NCBI GenBank assembly: GCA_031763025.1
Contig: JASSKH010000009.1
Location: 9,221,922 to 9,285,921 of the forward strand
Reading direction: 5' to 3'
Length of the DNA stretch: 64,000 nt
DNA from: Macrocystis pyrifera
Lineage: Eukaryota > Sar > Phaeophyceae > Laminariales > Laminariaceae
Shown here: piece after piece, positions 1 through 11,262 of the stretch
Position numbering within the stretch: position 1 is the stretch's first letter
Layout: every line of letters starts with the position of its first letter
Program-made: the position numbers and the translations under genes
The notes under the pieces: generated by a model
What the model was told of the DNA's origin: nothing
Databases searched by the model: none
Seen by the model: the letters and a program-made list of their open reading frames with translations, nothing else

Positions 1-2
1 AG

Positions 3-563
3 GAGAGATTTTGCGCCGATATTCGCGCAGCTGTTGCCGTGTCTCGCGACAACAAACGTAAACAGGCTCAGGGCCAGGTGGTGTTGCCAAAATTTGCGGT
101 TGGTGATTTCGTGTTGTATGCTCGTGTTCGTCGGCAGGGTGTCACACCGAAATTGTTGTCCACATGGACTGGTCCGTGGCGTGTGGTAGCAGCTGATCAT
201 GATCATGTGTACTCAGTTCAGAACATCGTTTCTGGGAAGGTGCATCAAGCTCACGTGGCTCGTTTACGATTTTATGCGGATGCGACGTTGAACGTCACCG
301 CTGATCTGAAGGATGTTTTCCAACATTCCTTTGCGCAGGGTGAATGCCGCATGAATGCTTTGGTGCATGTGGCCGAAGATGATGCCAACGAGGTGATTGT
401 CTTGGTCGATTGGGATGGTTTCGAAGCAGAGGAGCGCACGTGGGAGTCTTTGCGGTCGATTTATTCTGCTGCGCCTGAATTCGTCGTGAAGGAATTGCGC
501 AAATTACGGATGACCCGTGCGCTCAAGATTAAAATTGCTTCAGAGTTCAGCATTGATTTGTGA
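3..563 (+). CDS. Ty3/gypsy (chromovirus) integrase C-terminus with chromodomain, partial
   Basis: The reading frame is open from the window edge to a TGA at 561-563, so this is the 3' end of a longer pol gene. Two regions are visible. Near the middle, LLSTWTGPWRVV followed by HQAHVARLRFY matches the GPY/F module at the end of Ty3/gypsy integrases. The last third (VLVDWDGFEAEERTWESL) has the beta strands and the W..TWE core of a chromodomain. In chromoviruses this fusion steers the integrase to particular chromatin; that role is known for the family, not shown here. The next bases are AT-rich, with a G run (about 628-634) followed by TG that could be the polypurine tract and start of a 3' LTR. 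No matching LTR end was found, so the element boundary is unknown. Nothing upstream is visible. Confidence 0.8.
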   Translation, partial: ERFCADIRAAVAVSRDNKRKQAQGQVVLPKFAVGDFVLYARVRRQGVTPKLLSTWTGPWRVVAADHDHVYSVQNIVSGKVHQAHVARLRFYADATLNVTADLKDVFQHSFAQGECRMNALVHVAEDDANEVIVLVDWDGFEAEERTWESLRSIYSAAPEFVVKELRKLRMTRALKIKIASEFSIDL

Positions 564-1352
564 TTTGCCGCATGCGATTTCGTCTTGGTTTTTTGGTTTT
601 GTCAAGCTCGTTCGTGTCGAGTGAACTCGCTTTGGGGGTGCTGTAGCCAAAAGATACCAAGCCGTGGAGGTTTCAGTGTAATCGCATGTGTGAGTGGAGC
701 AGTGGCCGGGGATCCTGTGTGATGTCCCCTAGCCACCTGGCTCGTGGTCCGATGAGGATCACTCCGTGATAAAACAAGCTCTAAGAACAAGACTTACTGA
801 GTGCGAGGCCAGCGAGACTGGTGGAGTCCCTCGCTGGAAGCCCTCTTGCTGATATCATCTGGCAGAGGCCATAGGCCTCAACGGTAAAGTCTCTACGAGT
901 ACGTAATATTGCCCCCTGGCCGCTCCAGTGCGACGTTAACTGCGTTGTATGTACGCAGCAGTGATGAAGTGTTTGAACGCTGCCTGTATCTGTGCATGTC
1001 TGTCTGTCAACGCCCAAAAGTTTTTCAAGCGGGTCCCATACCAGATTGGGACGCGCGAAGCTGTACAACAAGCAATGCCGACCAACACAAGGCCACTTTT
1101 AGTTGAGATACTCTACTCATATCACATAAGCAAGAGAGTGCCTAAAATAAAACTACGCTACAGCTGTACGTATCTATTTCTTCGCGGTCTTGAGCTTAAG
1201 GTTTCTTTCGTGCCTCTTGGTTTCACAATATATGTTCGTAGTGGTGCCATAGTCATAGAAGAGATGCCACTCACTGTGCTGTGCTATACTACTCTGCTGT
1301 AGTACTATTAGTGGGGCGTATTCGATTCAAGTCGGAAGGAACCATGTACTGC
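564..1352. other. Intergenic; possible LTR remnant of the chromovirus
   Basis: No coding region is supported. A short G run followed by TGCTGTAG near 629-640 sits where a polypurine tract and 3' LTR would start. The other LTR copy is outside the window, so this cannot be confirmed. Confidence 0.25.
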
Positions 1353-1457
1353 TACGGGGGTTCATAGTTAATAGGACCTATGGTACACATAAAAACCTAT
1401 ATATTTACCTATTTTTATGAACAATATTTGGTCCTGTTTACTATGGTCCCCCGTAAT
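1353..1457. mobile_element. MITE family M, copy 1 (TA-type, about 106 bp)
   Basis: Ends in the inverted pair TACGGGGG...CCCCCGTAATA around a conserved core (ATAGGACC, then AAAACCTATATATTTACC, then ATTTGGTCC). The left end has C for T. The family consensus is TTACGGGGGACCATAGTAAA with its complement at the other end. Confidence 0.85.
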
Positions 1458-1640
1458 AACAATATTAATACATACCTGGCACCTGGTACCAGGTATATGA
1501 TAGATGTTCTCAAGTACCATACGTTGTCGGAGAGGGCAAAAACTACTGCTGTAAATGACACCCGGTCTGATTGCACCTTCCATGTTTCAAACCATTGGAC
1601 TCTACCGTAGTCACCCCCTTCTAGATACCTACTAGCCGGC

Positions 1641-1957
1641 GTCCCCGGTGGCTTGGTAGGTGGTCCGCGTGCCTGTCAAGATCAATTTCGTGGGTTCAAG
1701 CCCCACCGAGTGCATGCTCATTGGGACTTTTTCTTGCATAAAAAATTGATAAGCGGAAAGCGCGAAAGCGTGAGTTGGCTACATTCGATGAAAATCGACG
1801 AGCAGTGGGAATGCTGAACCCATTGCGCGACAAAAAATAAAGGCACGTACCGGGGGGGAGAAGGGACGACACCTGTGACCACGGCTTGTCCAGAAGATCG
1901 TCGAGGGTAAAACCTCCTGCGAGTGGGCTGGGAAGTAAAAGTGATGGGTAAAAAAAG
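1641..1957 (+). mobile_element. tRNA-derived SINE, full-length copy A
   Basis: The first 70 bases look like a tRNA: GGTGGCTTGGTAGGTGG resembles a pol III A box, and GTGGGTTCAAGCCCCACC is a B box inside a perfect T-arm stem. A unique body of about 230 bases follows, ending in a short A run. The whole unit recurs on the minus strand at 17047-17375, and the body alone at 11884-12117 and 63371-63545. This is the structure of a SINE with pol III promoter, body and A tail. No clear target duplication was seen. Confidence 0.75.
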
Positions 1958-3611
1958 ATGTTGATGGTATCACCGGAATCAAAGCTGCACACTGTCAGAT
2001 GGCAACTGAAATAATAATATATAGCATGCACCCCGCGCCACGAGGTTGTTTCTCACACGCTGCGCCAACAAAATATCATCAAGTCCGATTTTTTTTAGTG
2101 AGGTACATACAGAGCCGCTCGCTGCGGTGGCCTAAGCGCGGCATATAAAAAGTGAAAATAGGGGGTAGGCCGTAGCAAGTCTGTGCCACACTGCCTGCTC
2201 ACGTGCCCTTCAACATCAACTCCGTGCATTTGATTTCGGACGCTATATAGTAATAGGCCTTCGTCCCTTCAGACAGCGAGCGAGTACAGCAGCTCGTGCT
2301 GGTTCGTGTGTGTGGCCAAAAACGCTGTTGTGCCAGGTACTGCTTTGGCCGAAAATATTATATACATTCGAAAAATGATATCAAGTCAACGAGTAGCTTA
2401 TGTTTCCGGCCAGCGTAGTAGGTAGGTAGGAAGGAGAATTGTACGTTGTTTCCAATGTTGCAATCCATGCATGCGATAATGTGCTGGCAGCATGAGCTTC
2501 AACGTTGGTCACTCCTAAACACTCCCGGAAATGAGAAAAAATAGTAATAATACGAGAGCGCAGGGGCAATATGTTTCCAGAAAAAATACTCGCAACACAC
2601 GTTCCGTCATTTTTTTTTGCCGCCCAAGTACTGAGGGGGTTTATGAAATAGTACTATATCAGCACAGCGGATGGTTTGAGGCACATTTACGAGCGAACGA
2701 GCGCACACGCGGGTACAAATATGTTCTATATAAAAAAGACGAGCATGTGTTACACCCCCGTCTCTGAATGTATAGTCTTGTATTATTGCAGCCTTGTTAT
2801 GCTTGCCGTCCCGACGATGTTTGTATGTGCTGCATGAGCTTCACTTCAAAACGTTGTGATCACTCATGCACGTTCTCAGAAATAAAAAACAGGAAGAAGA
2901 AACAAGAGAAAAAAAAAAAAACCATAAGGAAACCAAAAAGAAAGGAAATCTATGCACGAGAGTCTGACTCCCTTCCGCGCTATGAACACCTGCTATTAAT
3001 ATAGTAGTCCTGCTCGACACTTACACTTATTGTTGTACCACGTATGTTGCCGTCCGATCGCCTGCAGAATCAGCTTAAAACTTCAATTCAACGTCGGCAA
3101 ATCAGAAAACACCCAAAGAAAGAAAAATAGCAAAACCAAAACCGTCTCCACAGAAAAATCGCGTCGCCAACTGGAGACAGCCTCTCTCTGCCAACTACCA
3201 GGTATGAAATACCAAAAATGGGAAGCACAAGGTTAATAATATAATCTTCACAACAATAACCCCCCCCCCCTATGATGCTCCGCCTCGGAAAGGGATGCGT
3301 AGTCAAAGGTCAAACGACCAAAAGGCAAGCAACAAATGAGTACGCCCCCTTCCCTCCGATGGTCATACATACATACGACTACGGCATGGGTAGAAGAAAA
3401 ATGCCGCCTGCCTGCCTGCGCCCGCCCGCCCGCTCGCCCGCCCGCCCGCCCGTGCCGTGCGACTTATTCTTGCATCGCACGCATAACTCGGACACCACTG
3501 CGTGTCACCACCCCCCCCATTCGCGAGGGTCGCTTATGATGCTACGAGTCTATTGTCACTTTTTTTTTTATCGTCAAGTTTTTTCTTCCCCTCCCCCCTC
3601 TGAAGTCCTTA
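1958..3611. other. Intergenic, AT-rich, no gene seen
   Basis: Contains A-rich blocks (2885-2950, 3110-3140) and a CGCC/CCTG-rich tract (3405-3455). The open frames here are short and of low complexity. Confidence 0.5.
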
Positions 3612-3612
3612 T

Positions 3613-3692
3613 AACGGTCATACATACGACTACGACCATGCATGATATCGAGTACATCTCTGTTGTCGAGTACAACCCCCCCCCCCCCCCCC
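3613..3692 (+). repeat. E repeat, 3' part, ending in a C run
   Basis: CATACGACTACGACCATGCA and ATCGAGTACATCTCT match the 3' end of the E repeats at 14339-14592 and 59850-60106. The copy ends in about 15 C residues, as the 59.8-kb copy does. Confidence 0.7.
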
Positions 3693-3711
3693 TGAAGTCC
3701 CTCCCACTTCC

Positions 3712-3833
3712 TATTACGGGGGACCATAGTAAACAAATAGCACCAAATATTGTTACTAAAAATAGCGGAATAAATAGGTTTTTGTATTTTTGTATGTACC
3801 GTAGGTCTTATTTAATATGGTCCCCTGTAATAG
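3712..3833. mobile_element. MITE family M, copy 2
   Basis: TATTACGGGGGACCATAGTA at the left and TGGTCCCCTGTAATAG at the right. The core is in the opposite order to copy 1 (CACCAAATATTG first), so it lies in reverse orientation, with a slightly longer middle. Confidence 0.85.
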
Positions 3834-4217
3834 AGGGATACCTTCGGGCAAAAACTGCAAACCCGTTTTAGGGGACGAGTCAGTCAAATTTTACGTAATT
3901 TGTGCCCAAGGCAGTAAAATTCTAGGAAATTTATTTTCGCCCAAGCCATTCAAATTCCAAGAAATTTATTTGGGCCCAACACGAGACCGACTGCAGTTTT
4001 TTTGTTTGCCCCAAAGGATTGAACCACTACTATTAATATTAACAACAACTATCCCCTGTACGTAGTACATGCTGCTGCACAGAAGAAGTTTACACACAGA
4101 AACCTACAGTAAGTCTGACTCAAATTCCACGCGTCCTGTACCTCACAAAGGGGAGTGCGGTCGGTCCTTAAGGCCTGGAGGGGTGAATTAGTTGACGAAT
4201 ATTATTAGAAACTACGG

Positions 4218-4334
4218 TATTACGGGGGTCCATAGTTAATAGGACCTATGGTACACATAAAAACCTATATGTGTACCTATTTTTGCCAACAATATTTGGT
4301 CCTACCTGGTATTAACTATGGTCCCCCGTAATAG
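4218..4334. mobile_element. MITE family M, copy 3
   Basis: TATTACGGGGGTCCATAGTT ... CTATGGTCCCCCGTAATAG. Same orientation as copy 1, with TA at both edges and a well kept core. Confidence 0.9.
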
Positions 4335-4576
4335 TGAATGAGGAGTGTGTATACTATTAATCTGTTAATACCACTGTACGTATGTACGGCACACGCGCGC
4401 ACCGCACTGCACGCGCGCGAATAGTGTGATCGAGGGGCCATTGAATAAAATGAAAAATGAAATGAAATGAAACTCCATCAAAATGTAGGCAAGAAAGCGA
4501 TGTACACATGATACCATGCGTACGATACGGACACCATGAAACCAATGTGCGTGCCTGCCCACGAAAGGACGCAAGA

Positions 4577-4608
<32 letters not shown>

Positions 4609-4870
4609 CACCACAAAAAAGTAAGAAAGCCTGCAGCCAAAGCAGTGCACGAGGCCTAAAATAAAACAATGTACGTGACGTGGCGGGGCGGGGGGGGGGG
4701 GGGGGGGGGGGCGGGGGGGGGGGGGGGTGCAAGAGGCACCACTAAAAAAAAATTGAAAAAATAAAAAACACCAAGCAGCGTACGAAAGAAAAAGAAAAAC
4801 ACGGCCTCACTGAAAAGAGCTCGAACAAAAGCAACAACTGCTCTACGTAGAATGGACGGAAAATAATTTT
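4335..4870. other. Intergenic with GGCA microsatellite and long G tract
   Basis: (GGCA)n at about 4578-4610 and an almost unbroken G tract at 4689-4727. Long proline- or leucine-rich frames here come from these repeats and are not genes. Confidence 0.6.
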
Positions 4871-5263
4871 CTATTTGTTGAGGTTGGCCTTCGGCTTGGC
4901 AAGCTCTGCGATGATCTCCCCCCCTTCCTCCTCGTTGGGCCCCCACTGCCCTTCGTTCAGCCTCCACATTCGAGAGACCAGGCGCGACGTATTGATGAGG
5001 CTGCCCTCGTTCGGGTCACCGCCGGTGATGATGGTCGTGACGTCGGTTGCCGTTGCCGTTGCCGTTGCCGTTGCTGCTGTTGTTGCTTTTAGCTCGTTGT
5101 CTTTCTGCCTGGTGGTGTTGTGATTCTCCTTGTTGTTGGTTGGCTTTGTTGTCTCGCCGCTTACTGATGATGGCTCGACCTCGCTGTTTGTTTCGGCTCC
5201 GGCCCCTGACCACGACGACATGCAAGGAGAGATACAGTAGATAGATAAATAGCAGGCAGACAT
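4871..5263 (-). CDS. Possible terminal exon of a minus-strand gene, hypothetical
   Basis: A 130-codon frame ending in TAG. From Met at about codon 15 (MSSWSGAGAE) it is hydrophilic and Ser/Thr/Asn/Glu-rich. It includes a (Ala-Thr)n stretch made by a GTTGCC hexanucleotide repeat, then a less repetitive tail (INTSRLVSRMWRLNEGQWG, then an acidic block, ending AKPKANLNK). The tail has more ordinary amino acid composition than the random frames nearby. No domain is recognised and no upstream exon could be placed. It could equally be a chance frame over a microsatellite. Confidence 0.3.
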   Translation of the reverse strand: MSACYLSIYCISPCMSSWSGAGAETNSEVEPSSVSGETTKPTNNKENHNTTRQKDNELKATTAATATATATATDVTTIITGGDPNEGSLINTSRLVSRMWRLNEGQWGPNEEEGGEIIAELAKPKANLNK

Positions 5264-5943
5264 TTCGTTATAGCTATATAATAGTTTTGAGCCTTACTTT
5301 TACCTGCTACTCTATTAATAGTAGTTAGTACCAGGTAGCTTATAAACGTATTTAGTGTGTTGGGAACCACGGGCGTATCTCAGTCGGGATGTACAGGGAT
5401 TGTTCGTGGCGAGGAATATTTAATCCCATCCCCCCTTTGGTTTGTGTATGTTCAGTCTTATGCGAGACTGGAATTATATCATAATAAACCCGTCCTTCGT
5501 CCATCTCTTAAAAAAGAAACCAACACACGTGAGTAACCGCGAGAACCTGCTCCATAGGCCATAAATAAACCTACCGGGCAGTGAGGGGTCCTACCAGGTA
5601 GGGAGGGGTGTGTACAGGTTCCACCAACTCCTCCGTTTTGGGTAGAGCAGTCAGCTAATTGCCCTCAGTGATTCAAACAGTAGCTAGCAAGCACACGGCA
5701 TATATACTGTATGCATGCAGACTCTGTGACCCTCACGAGAAACGAGAATCAACTCAAGGTAGTGCATACATACGTACGTGCAGTAGCAAGCACAGAGAAC
5801 GCGCATCAGAATCTGCGGTTCGGTCGTGGGCTTCCATCCACGCTGAAGCACGAGGCTTCAATTGGTGCAAAGTATGCAAACCGGGCATCCCATCCCTGTG
5901 ATCAAATGTTTGGCTTCAAGCTTCGTACTCTTCACGCTTAACT
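5264..5943. other. Intergenic, no gene seen
   Basis: Contains TACCTGGTA-type motifs and TACGTACG runs. The short overlapping frames at 5659-5941 look random. Confidence 0.5.
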
Positions 5944-6028
5944 CTTTTAGGACCGCAGTCTCGTATTGGGGACAAACCACACTAATTCCAAGTAGTTTGT
6001 CCCCAAAACGTGACTGCAGTCGTAAAAG
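5944..6028. mobile_element. Palindromic element family P, copy 1
   Basis: Arms CTTTTAGGACCGCAGTC and GACTGCAGTCGTAAAAG enclose GGGGACAAACCAC...AAGTAGTTTGTCCCC. The unit is nearly one hairpin of about 85 bases. Related copies occur at 48.7-49.0, 49.4, 56.1, 56.5, 62.0 and 62.5 kb. Confidence 0.75.
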
Positions 6029-6227
6029 CGATCTCACTCGCATCGCAGCCCCGTGACATTGCCGCAGGAAAATAGTTAAACATATCAGGTATATCTTAAA
6101 GCAAAAAACACAAAAGGGAAAATTCCGAAACAGAGGTTTCGATCGAAAAAAAAAATGGATCAATACAGAATGAAGAGCAAAAACATAGACAAACCGAAGA
6201 GATTGGAAAATCAGGTGTCGAAAATCG

Positions 6228-6370
6228 GGCGGGGGGGGGGTGGGGTGGGGGGGGGGATGAAGAGAGGTGAAGTCATTATCATGCATGGCCGTAGTCGTAT
6301 GACCATAGACCCTCGCATCCCCACAATGCCGGGACGGAGCACGTCGGAATTTTACCGACCAGGCAGATAA
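6228..6370 (-). repeat. E repeat fragment, reverse orientation, with G run
   Basis: The complement of this segment carries CATACGACTACGGCCATGCA and the GTCCCGGCATTGTGGGGATG block of the E family. The G-rich tract at 6229-6256 corresponds to the C-run end of the repeat. Confidence 0.65.
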
Positions 6371-8066
6371 ATCGGGGAGCCGGGGGGGGGGTGGGTGATT
6401 CGGCTCTTCACAGGCTGATTGTTGGCACAGAGAGAGAGAGTGATCGGTTGTATCGGAAAAGACAAAACTGTATCGTGTACGTAATCGTAATCGAGAGGTA
6501 TTTTCTTGTTTGTGCTCGCATCATATCACAGCAGTGCGCGTATCATACGCTGTTGTCGTTGTCACAAAAAATCTCGTCCGCGGCCACAGGGCAGGCAGGC
6601 TCCCAAAAACTATGGAGTGGAAAAATATTTGTATATCTGGAAAAAAAAAATTGAAGAAAAAAATAAAGCAGAAGCAAGCAGTGCACACGATACACATCAT
6701 AACTGAGGCAGGCAGGCACATCGTATTATACACCTCAATCAGGCAAGAAGAAAGTGAAACCGATCCGAGGGGAAAAAGAAAAAGAAAACACCACAAGTAT
6801 CGTTTGCTACCGCCGTCGTCATGGAAGCGACGTGAGTCGACATCTACAGTAGCAAACCCCGTGAGCGACGACGGAAGTGAGAAGGGGTGAGGTACTGCTG
6901 TAGATCCACGCGTGCATGAGATTCGCGCATGCAAGCAAATTATGAAACATGGAGGGGGCGCGGACGGGCAGCTGATGGAAACAATACACGGGCGCCTGTG
7001 GGTATCAATCAATCCGTCCACTTCTTCCGTTTTATTTGTTGAGGTTTCTTTCCTTCATCTTTCTCCCCTACAAAAAGCTGTCATGTTCGTTGCTGGCTCA
7101 TGTACGTACGTATGTTCTGCTCTTCCAGATGTCTTCGGGCGGAAAAAAAAAAAACGGTTCAACTGATGTGAAGAACACAAAACACGGATACCTGAAGAAA
7201 AACAAACCACGTACGAGAGAGATATTGTTGTATTAGACCAAACAAAATACAGAGTGCAAGAGAAGAGCTATTAATAGTCAGCGAGGCAAGCATCATTCGC
7301 TCCCATCATGCGGTATATTTTCTCTGGTATACTGCTGTACGCGAGGTTGAAGGCATTTTTTTGCAAATGTTCGAAATGAAACCTTTTAGTGGTCTCTCTC
7401 GCAGTGGCACCGACAGGCCCCCCTCCTCTCTTCCACTTTGCACATAAACATATATATATATAGTAAAGCTGTACGAGTGTGGGGCAAGCTGCAGAATCGT
7501 TATTGGACTATTTATGCTGTGGGCCGAAGTCGTCCTCCAAGTAAAACCGTCCTGATAACCCTGGCCCTACCTACCACCGACCTATGATACTGATACCTAT
7601 ACCCTCAACTATACCAACACCAAGTGCCTGTAGTCCAAAAAACACACACGAGCGTCCTCAGCTGGGAGTTCGACTAAATCGGTTGATCTGCAGCTTTGCT
7701 GTTAGCTGCGTCATCGAAAAAATTACAAGGTAAACATTAAATATCCCGGTCGCGCGTCTTTCTACCTACTCCACTCTATTGGTAATACGAGGCAGGCTTT
7801 TTCTATTAATTCCTATTTATTACGTATATTTTATTCGTATGCTACTATAGTAGCCTTACCTTTGGTGTGCCGTCCAATGTCGGCCTCGCGCTGAACCGAC
7901 ATCCTGCGTGCGAATGGCTGCGAGCCGGTGTGCATGGTAGGTGGGGTGCATGGTGGGACGACGGAAACAGAAAAAGGTTAGGAAACATCACGATCACGAG
8001 CCCCGCTGAGCTAGGACTACATTCCCGTGTTAGGGACAAAAATACCTGGAACCAGAGTAAAAATAC
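6371..8066. other. Intergenic, no gene seen; diverged repeat at 7495-7625
   Basis: A-rich simple sequence at 6640-6665, 6770-6790 and 7143-7154, TATATA at 7450-7462. The stretch from GCTGTGGGCC to ACTATACCAAC (7495-7625) is a diverged match to 9435-9590. No coding exon is supported. Confidence 0.45.
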
Positions 8067-8175
8067 TATTACGGGGGATCACGGTAAATGGGACCAAATA
8101 TTGTAGGTAAAAATAGGGAAGTTTAGAGGTTTTTGTGTGTACCACAGGTGCTATTTACTATGGCCCTCCGTAATA
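8067..8175. mobile_element. MITE family M, copy 4
   Basis: TATTACGGGGGATCACGGTA ... CTATGGCCCTCCGTAATA. Core reads GGACCAAATATTG first, so reverse to copy 1. Ends slightly mutated. Confidence 0.85.
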
Positions 8176-8311
8176 CATACAGCTTTAGAACTGTATGCTC
8201 TTATCCGGGATCACACTACCCAGGGTTAACATGGGTATATGAAGAATAGTAAAAAAACCGAAGCTGTGAGCTCGAAAGCTTACTCGAAAATCATCTTTGC
8301 AGGAGCTTAGT

Positions 8312-9123
8312 CAGGGCCTGCCTTAACGAGCAACGTTTTTTATGATAATTGGTTATAAAAATTGACATCGATTTGATTTGAATAGAATTTAGCGAAAAAA
8401 TACGATTTTAGGTCCGTCCTATCGAGGAACAGCGTATTTTGTTGAAAAAATCGAATAACGCACAAAGGTCAACGAACACCCGAGGGAAACCAACGAGGCG
8501 AGCGACGGCCCGCGTCCTTCCCGGGGGGCCGCAGCCAGCGGCTGATTACTTCTGCCGGCACCACCCAAGAGGCTATCGTGCTTGGAATGTCTTGGGTGGC
8601 TGGCGGAGCCCTGAATCCCCACGCAGGCAGCAGCGGCGGGAATACAGCAATCGAACTTCTGAGAGAATTCGTGACCTTGTCGGTGTTCGTGTGGTTTGGG
8701 AGGCAAAAGAGGGATAAAACACTGGGTTTGCGACGACCTTGTATTTTTTTGAGGCGCCGCGGGTGGTCTACCGCATGCTAGGGACCGTATACTGGGGTCC
8801 GTCGGACCTCGCGCTGCGGCTGCTCCGATGGCCCTGCCTCTCGGGAATGGTGGATTTCGCCTCTGAGCAGTCGACGACACGGCTCAAGTTTGCGTGGCTT
8901 GCTTCGGTTTCAGGAACATGCCACGTCGAGATGGACAAACTCCCCAAATTGAATCACACAGAGATCGAAAGATGTCCCAAACGATTTCTTGTCGACTTCG
9001 TGCTTTCGAATTTCAATTCAAAACGCCTAATTGGTGATTCACTTTTCGACCAATCAGATGCAAATCGAACGAAAACGAAAAAATATTATCGAAATCCAGT
9101 GCAAACCCTCGTTAAGGCAGGCC
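8312..9123. mobile_element. Possible non-autonomous TIR element (hAT-like end)
   Basis: GGCCTGCCTTAACGAG at 8315-8330 and its exact complement at 9108-9123 face each other about 810 bases apart. The left end starts CAGGG, a common hAT start, and the subterminal regions are AT-rich while the centre is GC-rich, as in elements that carry captured sequence. A convincing 8-bp target duplication is not seen (GCTTAGTC versus GCTTAAGC at best) and no transposase was recognised. The frames inside, including a 153-codon one on the minus strand (8880-8419), match nothing I know. Confidence 0.45.
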
Positions 9124-10893
9124 GCTTAAGCTAGGTGTGATAATTCGCTCGCGCGTTTTACTGGGTGTGTAGGTTTTTATAATTTAATACAGGTTTGAAA
9201 GCAAGGAATTCGCTTATGGGTATACACGGTATTAATGAAAGAATGCGGTGATTTTTGCAGTGGGGAAAGAAAAGAGATCGCGGGTCGGAGCAGGGGAGTT
9301 TGGCATCAATAGCGCCCAGGCGTGTTTCCTTCTTAGGGGAGGATTTACTTCGATGTCGAGGCACGGCTTTCCCAGAGAAGATGATTTTGTTGACACGTGA
9401 CACTGCTGCTGTGGGCCGGGCATGCAAAACGGTTCTTGGACTACTACCACCCGTACTGCTGCATAGGCTGTGGGCCCAAGTTGTCCTCCCTGTACAGCCG
9501 CCCTGTTGACTCGCTTCGCTGGCACTACAACCACCGACCTACGCGCACATCTATATCCTCCACTACTGCTGTCGTACAGTATGGGCCGCCAACAAGCAAC
9601 AACTAATTAATCTGGGCAAGCCTGAGATTCTTTTTGGGGCGCCATCTTCAAACAACCTCGAGCAAAGGCTATTATACAGGATTCAGTGTAGAGTTCACCA
9701 CTGAACCGTTTTTCTTAACCCAATTTTCTTAGCGTTCTCCAAAAAGTTGAGCATCATGTTCTCATTGGGCACTTTCTCTATTTTAGTGGCGGGCCTATTG
9801 TAAACCATACCAATACTATATGTAGGAGAAAGGTAGAACACGCGCGACCGACGTAAGTATCACGCAGCTTGCGCTGAATGATACTTAATCGTGGGGGTGG
9901 ATGATCATCCTTAGTCCCCCTTCCTTTCAGAACCGCAGACTCGTTTCGGGGACGAATCGAATCACCCACGTTGCTACACGTTTTCTCTCGAGTAGTTTGT
10001 CACCGAACGGAAAATTCGTACATTCGGCGGCTTGGCACGGCATAGAAATACTCCCAGCTTTCTTTCGCCCGGCTATTCTTCCCGCTTTTCGAGCCTTTGC
10101 GCTCATCTCAAGAGGACAAAAAAATGCATCCCGTCTCGATTTTCAAGATCTTAAGATTCAAGAGAAGGTTTTGCTCTTGATGAATATGGTCCGGAACAAC
10201 ATAATATCGCTCTTGTGTGTGGGGGGGTAGGTACGAGCGGTTCCGAGATGAGAAAAGAGCTTTCAGCGGTAAAACACTTCTGTTCGTCATTTTTATTGCG
10301 CAGAAATGTATCCCGATGCAGAAATGTATCCCGATTCAAGAGAGAGTTTATTCGCTCTCTGTCTCGGGATAACGAACATCAAATCGCTCTTATTGGGATA
10401 CAATAGAGCGGTTCGGAGATGAGAGCTTGTGTGTATCGGGGCAACACTGGCCGCCTGTTGCGAGGGGTTCTGAAGTCGCACTGCTGGTCATGGTGTTGTA
10501 TCGCATTTACTTTACAGCAATTCAGTTGGTTGTTCAATCGGTCCACTTCACAGGTGAGAGCTGGCGTGCTTGTATTGTAGCAGCTTTACAAAAACCATTC
10601 ACAAACCGTTGCGTGCTGCACGACCAGGATGGCAAAAGCGATGATTCGCCAAGTTCCCGCTGTGATGCCTGCCATATACAACATCCGACCCGTACTCGTA
10701 GTTGCAAGGCGCGTTTTCTCAGCTATGCAATGCTGCTGCTGTTGCTGCTTCTACGAGAATTGCGTGCAAATTCGCCCACAACAACAGAGAAAGTAGTTAT
10801 TAATATTAATATTAGTAGTATCGTACTTGAATACGTAGGATATACCAGGTAGCACAAGGTCCGAAGCGGTGCGGGGACATCTTGTAGACTTGC
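9124..10893. other. Intergenic, no gene seen; local duplications
   Basis: 9435-9590 is a diverged relative of 7495-7625. 9924-10009 is a decayed P-family palindrome (AACCGCAGACTCG ... AGTAGTTTGTC). At 10300-10334 CAGAAATGTATCCCGAT is duplicated in tandem, inside a larger duplication marked by GAGCGGTTC(C/G)GAGATGAG at about 10228 and 10406. Confidence 0.45.
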
Positions 10894-11262
10894 CTTTCTG
10901 CGCCGCGTCTCGCCAGCAGAATCCTCACTCCTGCCATGAATTGTCTTGGTGCTGGAAGGCTTGCTGCCGCGAAGCATCGGCGTGGGTTTGGGTTCTGCAG
11001 GAGCAGCGCCAGCAGCACCAGCACCAGCTGCACCAGCCGCAGCCGCCGATCCAGCTGGGATAACGACACGGTTCGCATTAGTCGTGGATCCCATGATCAC
11101 TCCGAAGGCAAAGCACACGGCCCAAACAATTGGCCAGGCGAAACCCCTGCTGCTGTTGCTGCTGCTGCTGCTGCGTGGTATCTTTGGTGCGTGGTGTGCC
11201 CTCGACGGCGATGGGGACGGCTCGAAGAATGCTGCAACTGCTCCCGATCCGCGGGTAGGCAT
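10894..11262 (-). CDS. Possible first exon of a single-pass membrane protein, hypothetical
   Basis: The minus-strand frame starts with ATG at 11262 (context CTAACCATGCC). It encodes a Ser/Pro-rich N-terminus, then a hydrophobic segment of about 20 residues at roughly codons 42-61 (FAWPIVWAVCFAFGVIMGST), then an Ala/Gly/Pro-rich linker and a basic region. The layout suggests a type II membrane protein with a signal anchor. The frame passes AAAG followed by GCAAGT at 10894/10893, which fits a GC-AG intron donor; past it the frame continues 57 codons without likeness to anything. A poly-Ser tract comes from a CTG repeat. No domain is recognised and the following exon was not found. Confidence 0.35.

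Noticed and set aside
1641-1712. A tRNA gene
   Set aside because: It has a B box and T-arm, but the acceptor stem does not close, and the same head is followed by the same body and A tail at 17.0-17.4 kb, so it is a SINE head.
4478-4732. Proline-rich protein on the minus strand
   Set aside because: The proline run is the translation of the G tract at 4689-4727; the rest is a GGCA repeat.
6521-7021. 166-codon minus-strand frame
   Set aside because: Phe/Ser/Cys-rich translation of A-rich simple sequence, with no domain, no splice support and no sequence like it elsewhere.
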